Positions 45,594-53,169 of a stretch of DNA of 64,000 nucleotides are shown here, piece after piece. The position numbers were made by a program, and so were the translations under genes. The DNA is taken from the NCBI RefSeq assembly GCF_000022565.1, contig NC_012483.1, positions 2,480,001 to 2,544,000 on the forward strand, read 5' to 3'. The stretch comes from Acidobacterium capsulatum ATCC 51196 (GTDB lineage: Bacteria; Acidobacteriota; Terriglobia; Terriglobales; Acidobacteriaceae). Numbering within the stretch: position 1 is the stretch's first letter; each line of letters opens with the position of its first letter. A model generated the notes under the pieces. The model was not told the DNA's origin. It searched no databases and was given only the letters and a program-made list of their open reading frames with translations.

Positions 45594-45626
45594 CATCCCG
45601 CGTCCGCTTCTATCGGGCGCGGGATG
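45594..45626 (+). terminator. Hairpin after obgE
   Basis: Stem CATCCCGCG (45594-45602) / CGCGGGATG (45618-45626) with a 15-nt partly paired loop. No T run follows, so it is a weak terminator at best. Confidence 0.45.
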
Positions 45627-45714
45627 TGCTCCTGCTCTTGGAAGTGCGCCGTTCCTTGAATGGTTCTCGACGCCCGGCGTTCATAAGATCCGCCCCTCGG
45701 AAGCGCTCCGCATA

Positions 45715-47001
45715 GTGAACAATAGAAACGTGTCATCCCCGTTCACACGCCCGGTCTGGGCAGAGATCTCTCGTGCGCGCCTGCTGCACAACTTCAGCAT
45801 GCTGCAGCAGCTTGCCTCGCCCGATATTCGCCTTGCTGCCGTCGTCAAGGCCAACGCCTACGGCCACGGCGCAACGCTTTGCGCCCCGTGGCTTGCGGCT
45901 GCCGGAGCCGAATGGCTCGGCGTGACCTCGGTTGAAGAAGGCGTCGCCGTGCGCGCCGTCTGCGCCACGCAGCGCATTCTCGTCATGTCAGGACTGTGGC
46001 AGGGTGAGGCCGAGGCCGTTCTGGAGCACTGCCTCACGCCCGTCGTCTGGGAGCCCTTTCATCTCGACCTGCTCGCCCGCGCTGCCCGTCAGGCCAAGCT
46101 GCCGCCGCAGGCTCTGCCCGTGCATCTGGAGATCGACACCGGCATGTCCCGCCAGGGTGCTGCGCACGGCGGTCTTTTGGAGGAATTGCTGCGAAGGCTG
46201 CGCGAAGAGCCAGATTCCCCGCTGCTGATCGAGGGCGTACTGACGCACTTTCACTCGCCCGACGAACTGGACTCGCCCGTCACGGCCGCGCAGATTGCCG
46301 CATTTGCCACCGCAGTGGATACAATTGCCGCCGCCGGGCTTGCACCGGCTCTGCTGCATGCGGGCAACTCCACCAGCCTGCTGACCGGCCACGGACTTGA
46401 CGCCCTGCGCGCTCTCGCCGCGCGACATCATGCGCAGCTCATGCTGCGCCCCGGACTGGCGCTCTACGGCTACACGCCCCAGGCCGGCGGCAGCGTCTCT
46501 GAACGCGAGGAGCAGAGCCCGCGTCTGAAGGCTGAAGGGTACGGGCTTCAGCCCGCACATTCGCATAGCTTGAGAGGAGGGGCTTCCGCCCTGGAGGGGT
46601 TCCAACCGGTCCTCAGCCTCAAGAGCCGCATCGTCTCGCTGCGCACCATCGCTGCCGGGGCCACGGCCGGATACAACGGCACCTTCCGCGCCGCCCGGTC
46701 CACGCGGCTTGCGCTGCTGCCCATCGGTTACGCGGACGGACTCTCGCGGCTGCTCTCGGGCCGCGGGCATGTGCTGGTGCGCGGCCACCGCGCGCCCATT
46801 GCCGGGCGCATCTCCATGGACCAGACCATCCTCGATGTCTCCGGCATTCCCGAAGCCGCCATTGGCGATGAAGCGGTCCTGCTGGGCGAGCAAGGCAACG
46901 ACCGCATCACCGCGGAAGACCTCGCCGCGCTCTGCCAGACCATCCCGTGGGAGATTCTGACGAGCATTGCCGCCCGCGTGCCGCGCGTGGCTGTCGATTA
47001 G
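45715..47001 (+). CDS. alr: Alanine racemase with an in-frame insertion
   Basis: This PLP enzyme makes D-alanine for peptidoglycan. The 428-residue protein carries the cofactor lysine in VVKANAYGHG (Lys45), the PLP-binding HAGNST region, and the second catalytic Tyr in AGYNGTF. Family length is about 370-380. Residues about 262-295 are an extra, low-similarity stretch just before FQPVLSLKSRIVSLR, which normally follows the barrel directly. The DNA for it contains inverted repeats and looks like an inserted element that stayed in frame. The start may be GTG 45715 or GTG 45730. Confidence 0.94.
   Translation: MNNRNVSSPFTRPVWAEISRARLLHNFSMLQQLASPDIRLAAVVKANAYGHGATLCAPWLAAAGAEWLGVTSVEEGVAVRAVCATQRILVMSGLWQGEAEAVLEHCLTPVVWEPFHLDLLARAARQAKLPPQALPVHLEIDTGMSRQGAAHGGLLEELLRRLREEPDSPLLIEGVLTHFHSPDELDSPVTAAQIAAFATAVDTIAAAGLAPALLHAGNSTSLLTGHGLDALRALAARHHAQLMLRPGLALYGYTPQAGGSVSEREEQSPRLKAEGYGLQPAHSHSLRGGASALEGFQPVLSLKSRIVSLRTIAAGATAGYNGTFRAARSTRLALLPIGYADGLSRLLSGRGHVLVRGHRAPIAGRISMDQTILDVSGIPEAAIGDEAVLLGEQGNDRITAEDLAALCQTIPWEILTSIAARVPRVAVD
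46521..46605 (+). repeat. Palindromic element inserted in frame in alr
   Basis: Two inverted repeats lie within 85 nt. GGCTGAAG (46530-46537) pairs with CTTCAGCC (46546-46553), 8-nt spacer. AGGGGC pairs with GCCCT around 46578-46592. The segment encodes the extra residues absent from normal alanine racemases. Text such as GGGCTTCAGCCCG and GGGGCTTCCGCC is reminiscent of dispersed palindromic repeats I associate with acidobacterial genomes. No second copy was seen in this window. Confidence 0.55.
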
Positions 47002-47068
47002 CGAAACAGCAGCTTCTCGTTTCCGGGTGCCCCCTATCTCGAAGAGATGTGGGTGATACGGCCGGTTC

Positions 47069-47578
47069 CTACGGCAGCACGAAGCCCGGATTCAGTTGCC
47101 AGACGCCCCAGTTGAGATAGGCCGCGAAGCTGATCCAAAGCAGATAGGGGATCATCAGCGCGCCCGCCCACTTGCGCACGTGCCAGAAGTGCACGGTCAC
47201 GATGAGCACCATCAGCCATAGCGCCAGAATGTCGATCAGGCCGCCGAGCAGATGGCCGCCGCCAAAAAACAGGTAGCTCCACAGCAGGTTGAGGCCGAGT
47301 TGCACCCAGAACCGGAAGACGGAGCGTGTTCTCAGATAGCTCGCCGGTGACTCCCACACGAGCCAGACAGCTACGGCCATGAGTGTGTAGAGCAGCGTCC
47401 AGACCGGCCCAAAGACCCAGTTGGGCGGAGTATGCGCGGGCTTGGCCAGGGACCCGTACCAGGTGGCCACGGCGTGCGTCGTCGGCACGGTGCCCAGCGC
47501 GGCCACCGCATAGCAGACCAGCAGCCACACGGCCAGTGCTCCCAGGCGCGGGCTTCTCTTCGTCAACTCCTCTGGCAC
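47069..47578 (-). CDS. tspO: TspO/MBR-family membrane protein
   Basis: 169 residues with five transmembrane segments, as in the tryptophan-rich sensory protein/peripheral benzodiazepine receptor family. Family motifs are visible: WYGSLAKPAHTPPNWVFGPVW and LNLLWSYLFFGG, then WHVRKWAGALMIPYLLWISFAAYLN (quoted in part). TspO binds porphyrins and can regulate pigment or stress responses. Start GTG at 47578 has GGAGG 7 nt upstream. The reading frame stays open far upstream, across thrS on the other strand, but that part is not coding. Divergent from thrS. Confidence 0.93.
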   Translation of the reverse strand: MPEELTKRSPRLGALAVWLLVCYAVAALGTVPTTHAVATWYGSLAKPAHTPPNWVFGPVWTLLYTLMAVAVWLVWESPASYLRTRSVFRFWVQLGLNLLWSYLFFGGGHLLGGLIDILALWLMVLIVTVHFWHVRKWAGALMIPYLLWISFAAYLNWGVWQLNPGFVLP

Positions 47579-47662
47579 GGAACCACCTCCTTCAACCTCT
47601 ACTGTCGCATCCGCCCAAGCCTCGGGGCGACGGTTCGCAGTATCCTTATATGTACGCTCATC

Positions 47663-49708
47663 ATGGAAAAGCAAATTCAAGTCACTCTTCCCGACGGTAC
47701 CGTCAAAACCTTCCCGGCCGGCACCACACCATTCCAGGTGGCCGAGAGCATTTCTCCGCGCCTGGCGCAGGCTGCGGTGGTTGCGCGCATTCAAACGACA
47801 CAGCCCGCCGCTGCCACGGTCACGGCAGGCTCTGAGGCCGACAGCAAGACGGCGAGCGAAGCCGCCATGTACTCGGCCGCCGATCCCGGCGCGCCGCGCC
47901 TCGTCGATCTTTCCACGCCGCTCGAAGAAGACGTGCAGCTCGCGCTGCTGACGGAGAAGGACCCGGAAGCGCTCAAGGTGCTGCGCCACTCGGCCGCCCA
48001 CCTGATGGCGACCGCCGTGCTCGAGCTCTTCCCGGAGACCAAGCTCGGCCACGGGCCCGCCACCGATGCCGGCTTCTTCTATGACTTTTATCGGCCGACG
48101 CCCTTCACGCCTGAGGATCTGAAGCTCATTGAAGGCCGCATGGCCGAGATTGCGCAGCGCAATGACAAGTTTGTGCGCGAGTTCATTCCCCGCGAAGAGG
48201 GGCTGGCGGAGTTCAAGGCCGGGGACGACTTCATGAAGGTCCACTTCATCGAGCGCTTCACGCAGCCCGGCGAAGCCATCTCGCTGTATCGCAACGGCAA
48301 CTTTGTCGATTTCTGCCGTGGACCGCACGTGCCCTCGACCAATCGCATCAAGGCCTTCAAGGTCACCAACCTGGCGGGCGCGTACTGGCTGGGCGATGAG
48401 AAGAATCCGCAACTGCAGCGCCTGTATGGCACGGCCTTCTTCTCAAAGAAAGACCTCGACGAGCACTTTGCGCGCCTGGAGGAGATTGCCAAGCGCGATC
48501 ACCGCGTGCTCGGCAAGCAGCTCGACCTCTTCTCCATTCAGGAGATTGCCGGAGCGGGCCTGATCTTCTGGCATCCGAAGGGAGCCATGATCCGCAAGAT
48601 CATGGAGGACTGGATGCGCGAAGAGTGTATCCGTCGCGGTTACGATCTTGTTTACACCCCGCACGTGATGCGCGTGCAGCTCTGGAAGACCAGCGGCCAT
48701 GAGGGCTTCTACTCGCAGAACATGTTCACGCCCATGGAGCTGGACGACGCCGAGTACCGGCTGAAACCGATGAACTGCCCGGGGCACATTCTGATCTACA
48801 AGTCGCAGCCCCGCAGTTACCGCGACCTGCCCGTGCGCTACGCCGAGCTGGGCAACGTCTACCGCTATGAGCGCTCCGGCACCATGCACGGCCTGCTGCG
48901 CGTGCGCGGCTTCACGCAGGACGATGCGCACATCTTCTGCACGCCTGAGCAGATTGAAGATGAAGTGGTCGCCTGTATCGATTTTGCACAGTCGGTGCTG
49001 ACCACTTTCGGCTTCATGGATTTTCAGGTGGAGCTTTCCACCTGGGACCCCAACGACCGCAAGAACTATGCCGGCTCGGACGACAAGTGGAACCTCGCCA
49101 TCTCGTCGCTCGAGAGCGCGTTGACGCGCAAGGGCATCGCCTACAAGACCATCGCGGGCGAGGCAGCCTTCTATGGGCCGAAGATCGACATCAAGCTGGT
49201 CGATGTGCTCGGGCGTCTCTGGCAGCTCTCAACGGTGCAGTTTGACTTTAACCTGCCGGCCCGCTTTGAGCTCGAGTACGTGGGCGAAGACGGCGAGCGC
49301 CATCAGCCTGTGATGGTGCACCGCGCGCTCTACGGCTCAGTGGAGCGCTTCTTCGGCGTGCTCATTGAGCACTACGCCGGGGCCTTCCCGCTGTGGCTCG
49401 CGCCGGTGCAGATTGGCCTCGTGCCCATCAGCGAGCGGCACCTGGCATACGCGGAAAAGGTGCAGCAGCAGTTAGAAGCCGCCGGCTTCCGTGTGGAACT
49501 CGACCGCCGCAACGAGAAGATGAACGCCAAGATTCGCGACTTCACCCTGCAGAAGTTCCCCTACGTGCTGATCATGGGCGACAAGGAAGCGGAAGCCGGG
49601 GCCGTCAGCGTTCGCACACGCGGCAAGGGCGACCAGGGCAGCCTGCCGCTGGACGAGTTCATCGGCCGGGCGACGACGCTGATCGACACGAAGTCGGGGG
49701 ACTTGTGA
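47663..49708 (+). CDS. thrS: Threonyl-tRNA synthetase
   Basis: A 681-residue class II synthetase. The N-terminal TGS domain (VTLPDGTVKTFPAG) is followed by a Thr/Ala/Glu-rich insert (about residues 48-80) not usual in the family. The editing domain follows (HSAAHLMATAVLELFP with the HxxxH-type metal site). The catalytic core contains the zinc-binding MNCPGHILIYK, VYRYERSGTMHGLLRVRGF and the anticodon-binding C-domain. The ATG at 47663 follows an AT-rich promoter-like stretch. Its stop overlaps the start of the AlbA_2 gene by 4 nt, joining a housekeeping gene to an accessory module. Confidence 0.97.
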   Translation: MEKQIQVTLPDGTVKTFPAGTTPFQVAESISPRLAQAAVVARIQTTQPAAATVTAGSEADSKTASEAAMYSAADPGAPRLVDLSTPLEEDVQLALLTEKDPEALKVLRHSAAHLMATAVLELFPETKLGHGPATDAGFFYDFYRPTPFTPEDLKLIEGRMAEIAQRNDKFVREFIPREEGLAEFKAGDDFMKVHFIERFTQPGEAISLYRNGNFVDFCRGPHVPSTNRIKAFKVTNLAGAYWLGDEKNPQLQRLYGTAFFSKKDLDEHFARLEEIAKRDHRVLGKQLDLFSIQEIAGAGLIFWHPKGAMIRKIMEDWMREECIRRGYDLVYTPHVMRVQLWKTSGHEGFYSQNMFTPMELDDAEYRLKPMNCPGHILIYKSQPRSYRDLPVRYAELGNVYRYERSGTMHGLLRVRGFTQDDAHIFCTPEQIEDEVVACIDFAQSVLTTFGFMDFQVELSTWDPNDRKNYAGSDDKWNLAISSLESALTRKGIAYKTIAGEAAFYGPKIDIKLVDVLGRLWQLSTVQFDFNLPARFELEYVGEDGERHQPVMVHRALYGSVERFFGVLIEHYAGAFPLWLAPVQIGLVPISERHLAYAEKVQQQLEAAGFRVELDRRNEKMNAKIRDFTLQKFPYVLIMGDKEAEAGAVSVRTRGKGDQGSLPLDEFIGRATTLIDTKSGDL

Positions 49709-50889
49709 TCGATCAGGATAAAGTGCTCGAGTTATGCCGCGATCTGGAATCTGATCATGTCGAACGAACCACTACGACAAGGGATACGGACAAGTTTGCT
49801 AAGGCCGTGACAGCCTTTAGCAACGACCTTCCCGGTCATGGTTTTTCCGGCTATCTTCTCGTAGGCGTCAAAGATGACGGCGCCCTGAGTGGCCTGACAG
49901 TGACTGACGAATTGCTGCGAACCTTGGGGTCACTACGTGACGATGGAAACATTCTTCCAGCGCCGGCGATAAATGTCGCAAAATTTTCATTTCCCGAGGG
50001 AGATGTTGCGGTTGTGGAGGTCATCCCATCGGACCTGCCACCCGTTAGATACAAAGGACAGGTCTGGATCCGCACTGGGCCACGAAAGGGCGTTGCCAAC
50101 GAGCAGGAGGAGAGAATTCTCACCGAACGCCGCATCGCGCATGCTCGCACTTTCGATGCGCAACCGGCGCGGGATTCCTCTATTGAAGATCTTTCGATTG
50201 ATTTATTCCGCTCAAATTACCTCACCCAGGCAGTGGCCCGCGAGATCATCCAGGAAAACCACCGAAGCATAGAGCATCAACTTGCATCGCTGCGCTTCTA
50301 CGATCAAAAGAGGATGTGCCCCACAAATGCTGGAATCCTGCTTTTCGGAAAGAATCCGCTACAGCACTTGCCGGGTGCCTACATTCAGTTTCTTCGTGTG
50401 CAAGGCACGACGCTGAATGACGAGATATTGACCGAGCGTTCGATCTCGGGCGACCTCCTCACTGTTCTCAGAGAGCTGGACCTCCTGATCAAGATTTATC
50501 TGGACCAGAAGCCTTTTTCAATCTCTCCGCTTCGCGAAGAGATGATTGTGAGCTATCCAGAGGTAGCGCTCCGCGAGTTCCTCATGAATGCGGTTTTGCA
50601 TAGATCCTATGAATCGACGGCGCCCATTCGCTTTTATTGGTTTGAAGACCACATAGAGATTCAAAATCCGGGCGGCCTCTATGGCGAAGCAACTCGCGAG
50701 AACTTTCCCCAACAGAACAGCTATCGGAACCCCATCATCGCCGAAGCCATGAAAACCCTCGGATTCGTGAATCGATTCGGCAGAGGTGTAATTCGCGCCA
50801 AGGATGTGCTGGCGAAGAATGGCAACCGTGAACCGGATTTCACATTTGATCCAAACTACGTAGGCGTAACGGTATGGGCAAAACCATGA
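49705..50889 (+). CDS. AlbA_2/Schlafen-type protein with C-terminal ATPase-like domain
   Basis: 394 residues. The N-terminal AlbA_2 (Schlafen-like, nucleic-acid-binding) domain has ESDHVERTTTTRDTDKFAKA and AFSNDLPGHGFSGYLLVGVKDDG (quoted in part). The C-terminal half resembles the HATPase_c_4 domain of such proteins: REFLMNAVLHRSY (N-box-like), IEIQNPGGLYG (G-box-like) and RFGRGVIRAKD. GTG at 49705 overlaps the thrS stop (GTGA). Codon use is visibly less GC-rich than in thrS, suggesting acquisition. It overlaps the ParA-like gene by 16 nt. Relatives act as regulators or in anti-phage systems; the function here is unknown. Confidence 0.85.
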   Translation: MIDQDKVLELCRDLESDHVERTTTTRDTDKFAKAVTAFSNDLPGHGFSGYLLVGVKDDGALSGLTVTDELLRTLGSLRDDGNILPAPAINVAKFSFPEGDVAVVEVIPSDLPPVRYKGQVWIRTGPRKGVANEQEERILTERRIAHARTFDAQPARDSSIEDLSIDLFRSNYLTQAVAREIIQENHRSIEHQLASLRFYDQKRMCPTNAGILLFGKNPLQHLPGAYIQFLRVQGTTLNDEILTERSISGDLLTVLRELDLLIKIYLDQKPFSISPLREEMIVSYPEVALREFLMNAVLHRSYESTAPIRFYWFEDHIEIQNPGGLYGEATRENFPQQNSYRNPIIAEAMKTLGFVNRFGRGVIRAKDVLAKNGNREPDFTFDPNYVGVTVWAKP

Positions 50890-51872
50890 TCACGATCGCG
50901 TTTTTCAATAACAAGGGCGGCGTGGGCAAGACGTCCCTTGTTTACCACCTGTCGTGGATGTTTGCCGGACGTGGCAAACGATTGATCTCTGTTGATCTTG
51001 ACCCACAAGCAAATCTCACCAGCATGTTCCTCGATGAGGACCGCCTGGAGGAATTGTGGCCTGACGGCAGGCACCCTCTGACCATAGACGGCGTGATTGA
51101 ACCCATCCGGCGCGGGAAGGGTGATTTGGCGGAGCCACACGTCGAAACAATCCTCCCGAACCTTGGATTGCTGGCTGGCGATCTCTCTCTGTCGACCTTT
51201 GAAGATAAGCTCTCTGCTGCTTGGCCTCTCTGCCACAACCGCGAAGAGGCTGCCTTCAGAACAATGACGGCCTTCTATCGTGCGATTCGTCAGGCAGGTG
51301 ACAAGGCGGACGCAGAAATAGCTTTGATTGATGTTGGACCCAATCTAGGGGCGATCAATCGAGCCGCTCTCATTGCGTCGGATTACGTCGTTGTCCCTTT
51401 GGGTTCTGACCTCTTTTCGCTGCAAGGATTGCGGAATCTCGGGCCACGGTTACATGACTGGAGAAAGACATGGCAGGAATTGAGGACGAAGAATCCAGAC
51501 CCCGAGCTTCTGCTTCCATCTGGCAACATGCGTCCAGTCGGATACGTCAGCATGCAGCACGCGACTCGGGCGGATCGGCCGGTACAGGCGTACCGCCGCT
51601 GGATGGACAAGATTCCAGCCGAATACCGGAGATCTGTTCTGGCTGAGCCTGCCGATGGGGATGTTTCAGTAGAGCGTGACCAGCACTGTCTAGCGATGCT
51701 GAAGCACTATCGCAGCTTGATGCCGATGGCGATGGAGGCCCACAAGCCGATTTTCTTGCTGAAGCCGGCAGACGGCGCGATCGGAGCACATGTCTACGCA
51801 GTTCGTGATTGTTACACCGACTTTGATAATCTTTCCCGAAAAATCCAACAAGCTGTCGGAATCGAAAGCTAG
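50874..51872 (+). CDS. ParA-type ATPase of the accessory module
   Basis: 332 residues of the ParA/MinD deviant-Walker superfamily. It shows FNNKGGVGKTSLVYHLSWMF (Walker A with both lysines), VDLDPQANLTSMF (A-prime) and IALIDVGPNLGAINRAAL (Walker B). It is longer than the chromosomal ParA (283) and only distantly similar, with an extra C-terminal part (RRWMDKIPAEYRRSVLAEP). No ParB-type gene adjoins; the overlapping AlbA_2 protein takes that place. Downstream, four palindromes could be its DNA target or that of its partner. It lacks helicase or nuclease motifs. It may be a partition-like or defence component. Confidence 0.88.
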   Translation: MGKTMITIAFFNNKGGVGKTSLVYHLSWMFAGRGKRLISVDLDPQANLTSMFLDEDRLEELWPDGRHPLTIDGVIEPIRRGKGDLAEPHVETILPNLGLLAGDLSLSTFEDKLSAAWPLCHNREEAAFRTMTAFYRAIRQAGDKADAEIALIDVGPNLGAINRAALIASDYVVVPLGSDLFSLQGLRNLGPRLHDWRKTWQELRTKNPDPELLLPSGNMRPVGYVSMQHATRADRPVQAYRRWMDKIPAEYRRSVLAEPADGDVSVERDQHCLAMLKHYRSLMPMAMEAHKPIFLLKPADGAIGAHVYAVRDCYTDFDNLSRKIQQAVGIES

Positions 51873-52033
51873 CAGAGTTTGCTAGAAATCCGATGAGAGT
51901 CTAAGACTCAGGCTTTATGGCCGATTCTCCGTGAAGACACCGAGCCTCTCCGGCACTCATCATGCCGGAAATATCCCCCATTCCAGCTACTATAAATACA
52001 GGGTCTTTTTCCTATCGCTTTCTCCGGAAAAAC

Positions 52034-52049
52034 GTGAATCCGGAATCAC
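52034..52049. repeat. Palindrome copy 1 (GTGAAT-N4-ATTCAC family)
   Basis: GTGAATCCGGAATCAC, one mismatch from perfect symmetry, preceded by AAAAAC and followed by ATTTT. Confidence 0.8.
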
Positions 52050-52138
52050 ATTTTGGCCTGCCTGTAAAACAATGAAATAGCAGGAGTTACGGAGGTAAGG
52101 CCTCTTTCTGGGATCTCCGGGAAAAAACAGGGACAAAA

Positions 52139-52154
52139 GTGAATCTGAATTCAC
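52139..52154. repeat. Palindrome copy 2 (GTGAAT-N4-ATTCAC family)
   Basis: GTGAATCTGAATTCAC, 6-bp perfect arms, preceded by CAAAA and followed by ATTT. It starts 105 nt after copy 1. Confidence 0.85.
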
Positions 52155-52220
52155 ATTTCTCGCAAGCGATTGCAAAACAAGACCTTAGGATCCGTTTTCC
52201 CGCGAATTTCCGCAATAAAC

Positions 52221-52236
52221 GTGAATCCCTATTCAC
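52221..52236. repeat. Palindrome copy 3 (GTGAAT-N4-ATTCAC family)
   Basis: GTGAATCCCTATTCAC, perfect 6-bp arms, preceded by ATAAAC and followed by ATTA. It starts 82 nt after copy 2. Confidence 0.85.
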
Positions 52237-52300
52237 ATTAATCACAAATCACTCAAAATAAAAGGCTTATCTGCCGTGCTCACCGGAAAAGCGTCTAAAC

Positions 52301-52316
52301 GTGAACCCGCATTCAC
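52301..52316. repeat. Palindrome copy 4 (GTGAAT-N4-ATTCAC family)
   Basis: GTGAACCCGCATTCAC, one mismatch in the left arm, preceded by CTAAAC and followed by ATTTT. It starts 80 nt after copy 3. All four copies share the same flank orientation. Confidence 0.85.
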
Positions 52317-52379
52317 ATTTTCTTTAATCTTCGGCTGCAACCGGCCTGTATTCAGCAAGTTACGCACTGCCTTCGGAAC

Positions 52380-52664
52380 CTACCCCTGCCGCGCGCCACA
52401 ATGCGGGCAGAACTGGGCTGCTCCCTCGTAGTACTTTCCGCAGGTGGCGCAGAGGCGCGGGCCCGTGCTCACCGGCCCGGGCACTCCCGGCGGCAGCACA
52501 AGCACCACAGGATTGCGCAGGATCAGGTACAGCGGAAAGAAGACGATGCAGAAGAGCAGCGTGCCGAGCGCCCACAGGAAGGCGTTCATGCCACGCTTCT
52601 GCGCATCAGTGTAGACGAAGATGGCGATCACGATGACAATCGCAAACCCAAAGGCAAAGGACAT
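52380..52664 (-). CDS. Small membrane protein with C-terminal zinc ribbon
   Basis: 94 residues. Two transmembrane helices (AFGFAIVIVIAIFVYTDAQ and FLWALGTLLFCIVFFPLYLIL) are followed by a Pro/Gly linker and a zinc ribbon CATCGKYY...FCPHCGARQG with two CxxC pairs. The function is unknown. I chose ATG at 52664 with TGTGAGG upstream; a GTG at 52676 would overlap the upstream gene stop (GTGA). It is the second gene of a pair with the DUF2752 gene. Confidence 0.75.
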   Translation of the reverse strand: MSFAFGFAIVIVIAIFVYTDAQKRGMNAFLWALGTLLFCIVFFPLYLILRNPVVLVLPPGVPGPVSTGPRLCATCGKYYEGAAQFCPHCGARQG

Positions 52665-52672
52665 CCCAGACC

Positions 52673-53068
52673 TCACACAAGATTGTTGAGCAGAAACATC
52701 GCCAGCAGGCAGACGGCCAGCGCGCGGTGCACGACAGGCTTTGAAAACCAGTCAAAGCGCCTGCGCCGCCAGGCCGTTGCCACGGCCACAGGGTACACCC
52801 CGTAAATGACGAATGCCATAAACGGCGATGCGGGATTGAGGGCGGGACGGTGCCCATGCAGCATGGCGGCGAAGTCTCGCGTCATGCCGCAGAACGGGCA
52901 TTTCAGACCGAAGAGGGTTTTGAGGCCGCAGTGCAGGCCGAGGCCGAGGACCCATTCCGGACGGAAGCACAGGAGCGCCGTCGCGAGCACCAAAAGGCAA
53001 AGCATGACGGTGTGCAGCCGGGCAGCCCGCGGGATGGCGGAGCGTATTTGCATGAGCCTCTTCACCAT
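52673..53068 (-). CDS. DUF2752 membrane protein
   Basis: 131 residues with three hydrophobic segments. The DUF2752 signature is clear: LKCPFCGMTRDFAAMLHGHRP, in which two Cys and the GMTRD follow the first helix. The biochemical role of the family is unknown. ATG at 53068 or at 53053 (AGAGG just upstream) may start translation. It is coupled to the zinc-ribbon gene. Confidence 0.85.
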   Translation of the reverse strand: MVKRLMQIRSAIPRAARLHTVMLCLLVLATALLCFRPEWVLGLGLHCGLKTLFGLKCPFCGMTRDFAAMLHGHRPALNPASPFMAFVIYGVYPVAVATAWRRRRFDWFSKPVVHRALAVCLLAMFLLNNLV

Positions 53069-53169
53069 AGAACAACGGAAGCGGCCCGGACCAGCAGGAA
53101 GGAGCCGGGCCAGCCGGGTGCGAGCCTGGAGCTTCTCAGTGGGCTCTCGGGTCCTTTATCTCGGACCTT

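Larger units (their letters stand above)
51873..52379. other. AT-rich intergenic region holding a palindrome array
   Basis: 507 bases, far more AT-rich than its surroundings, between the ParA-like gene and a convergent gene. It contains a CCGGCA/TGCCGG hairpin at 51950-51968 (no T tract) and four copies of a palindrome, listed separately. Words such as CCGGAAAA before each copy and CAAAACAA-like text after them suggest diverged tandem units of about 80-105 nt. No open frame is supported. Confidence 0.75.

Noticed and set aside
47579-48412. N-terminal extension of the tspO frame
   Set aside because: It would run across thrS on the opposite strand; TspO homology and a GGAGG site set the start at 47578.
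50874-51872. A second chromosomal parA
   Set aside because: It lacks a parB neighbour and parS, is longer, and is overlapped by an AlbA_2-type gene; treated as part of an accessory module.
52034-52316. CRISPR array
   Set aside because: Repeats are short, imperfect and palindromic, spacers are about 64-89 nt and themselves partly alike, and no cas gene is present.
52034-52316. CRP/FNR binding sites
   Set aside because: Half-sites GTGA and TCAC are separated by 8 rather than 6 bases, and the sites are downstream of convergent genes, not before promoters.
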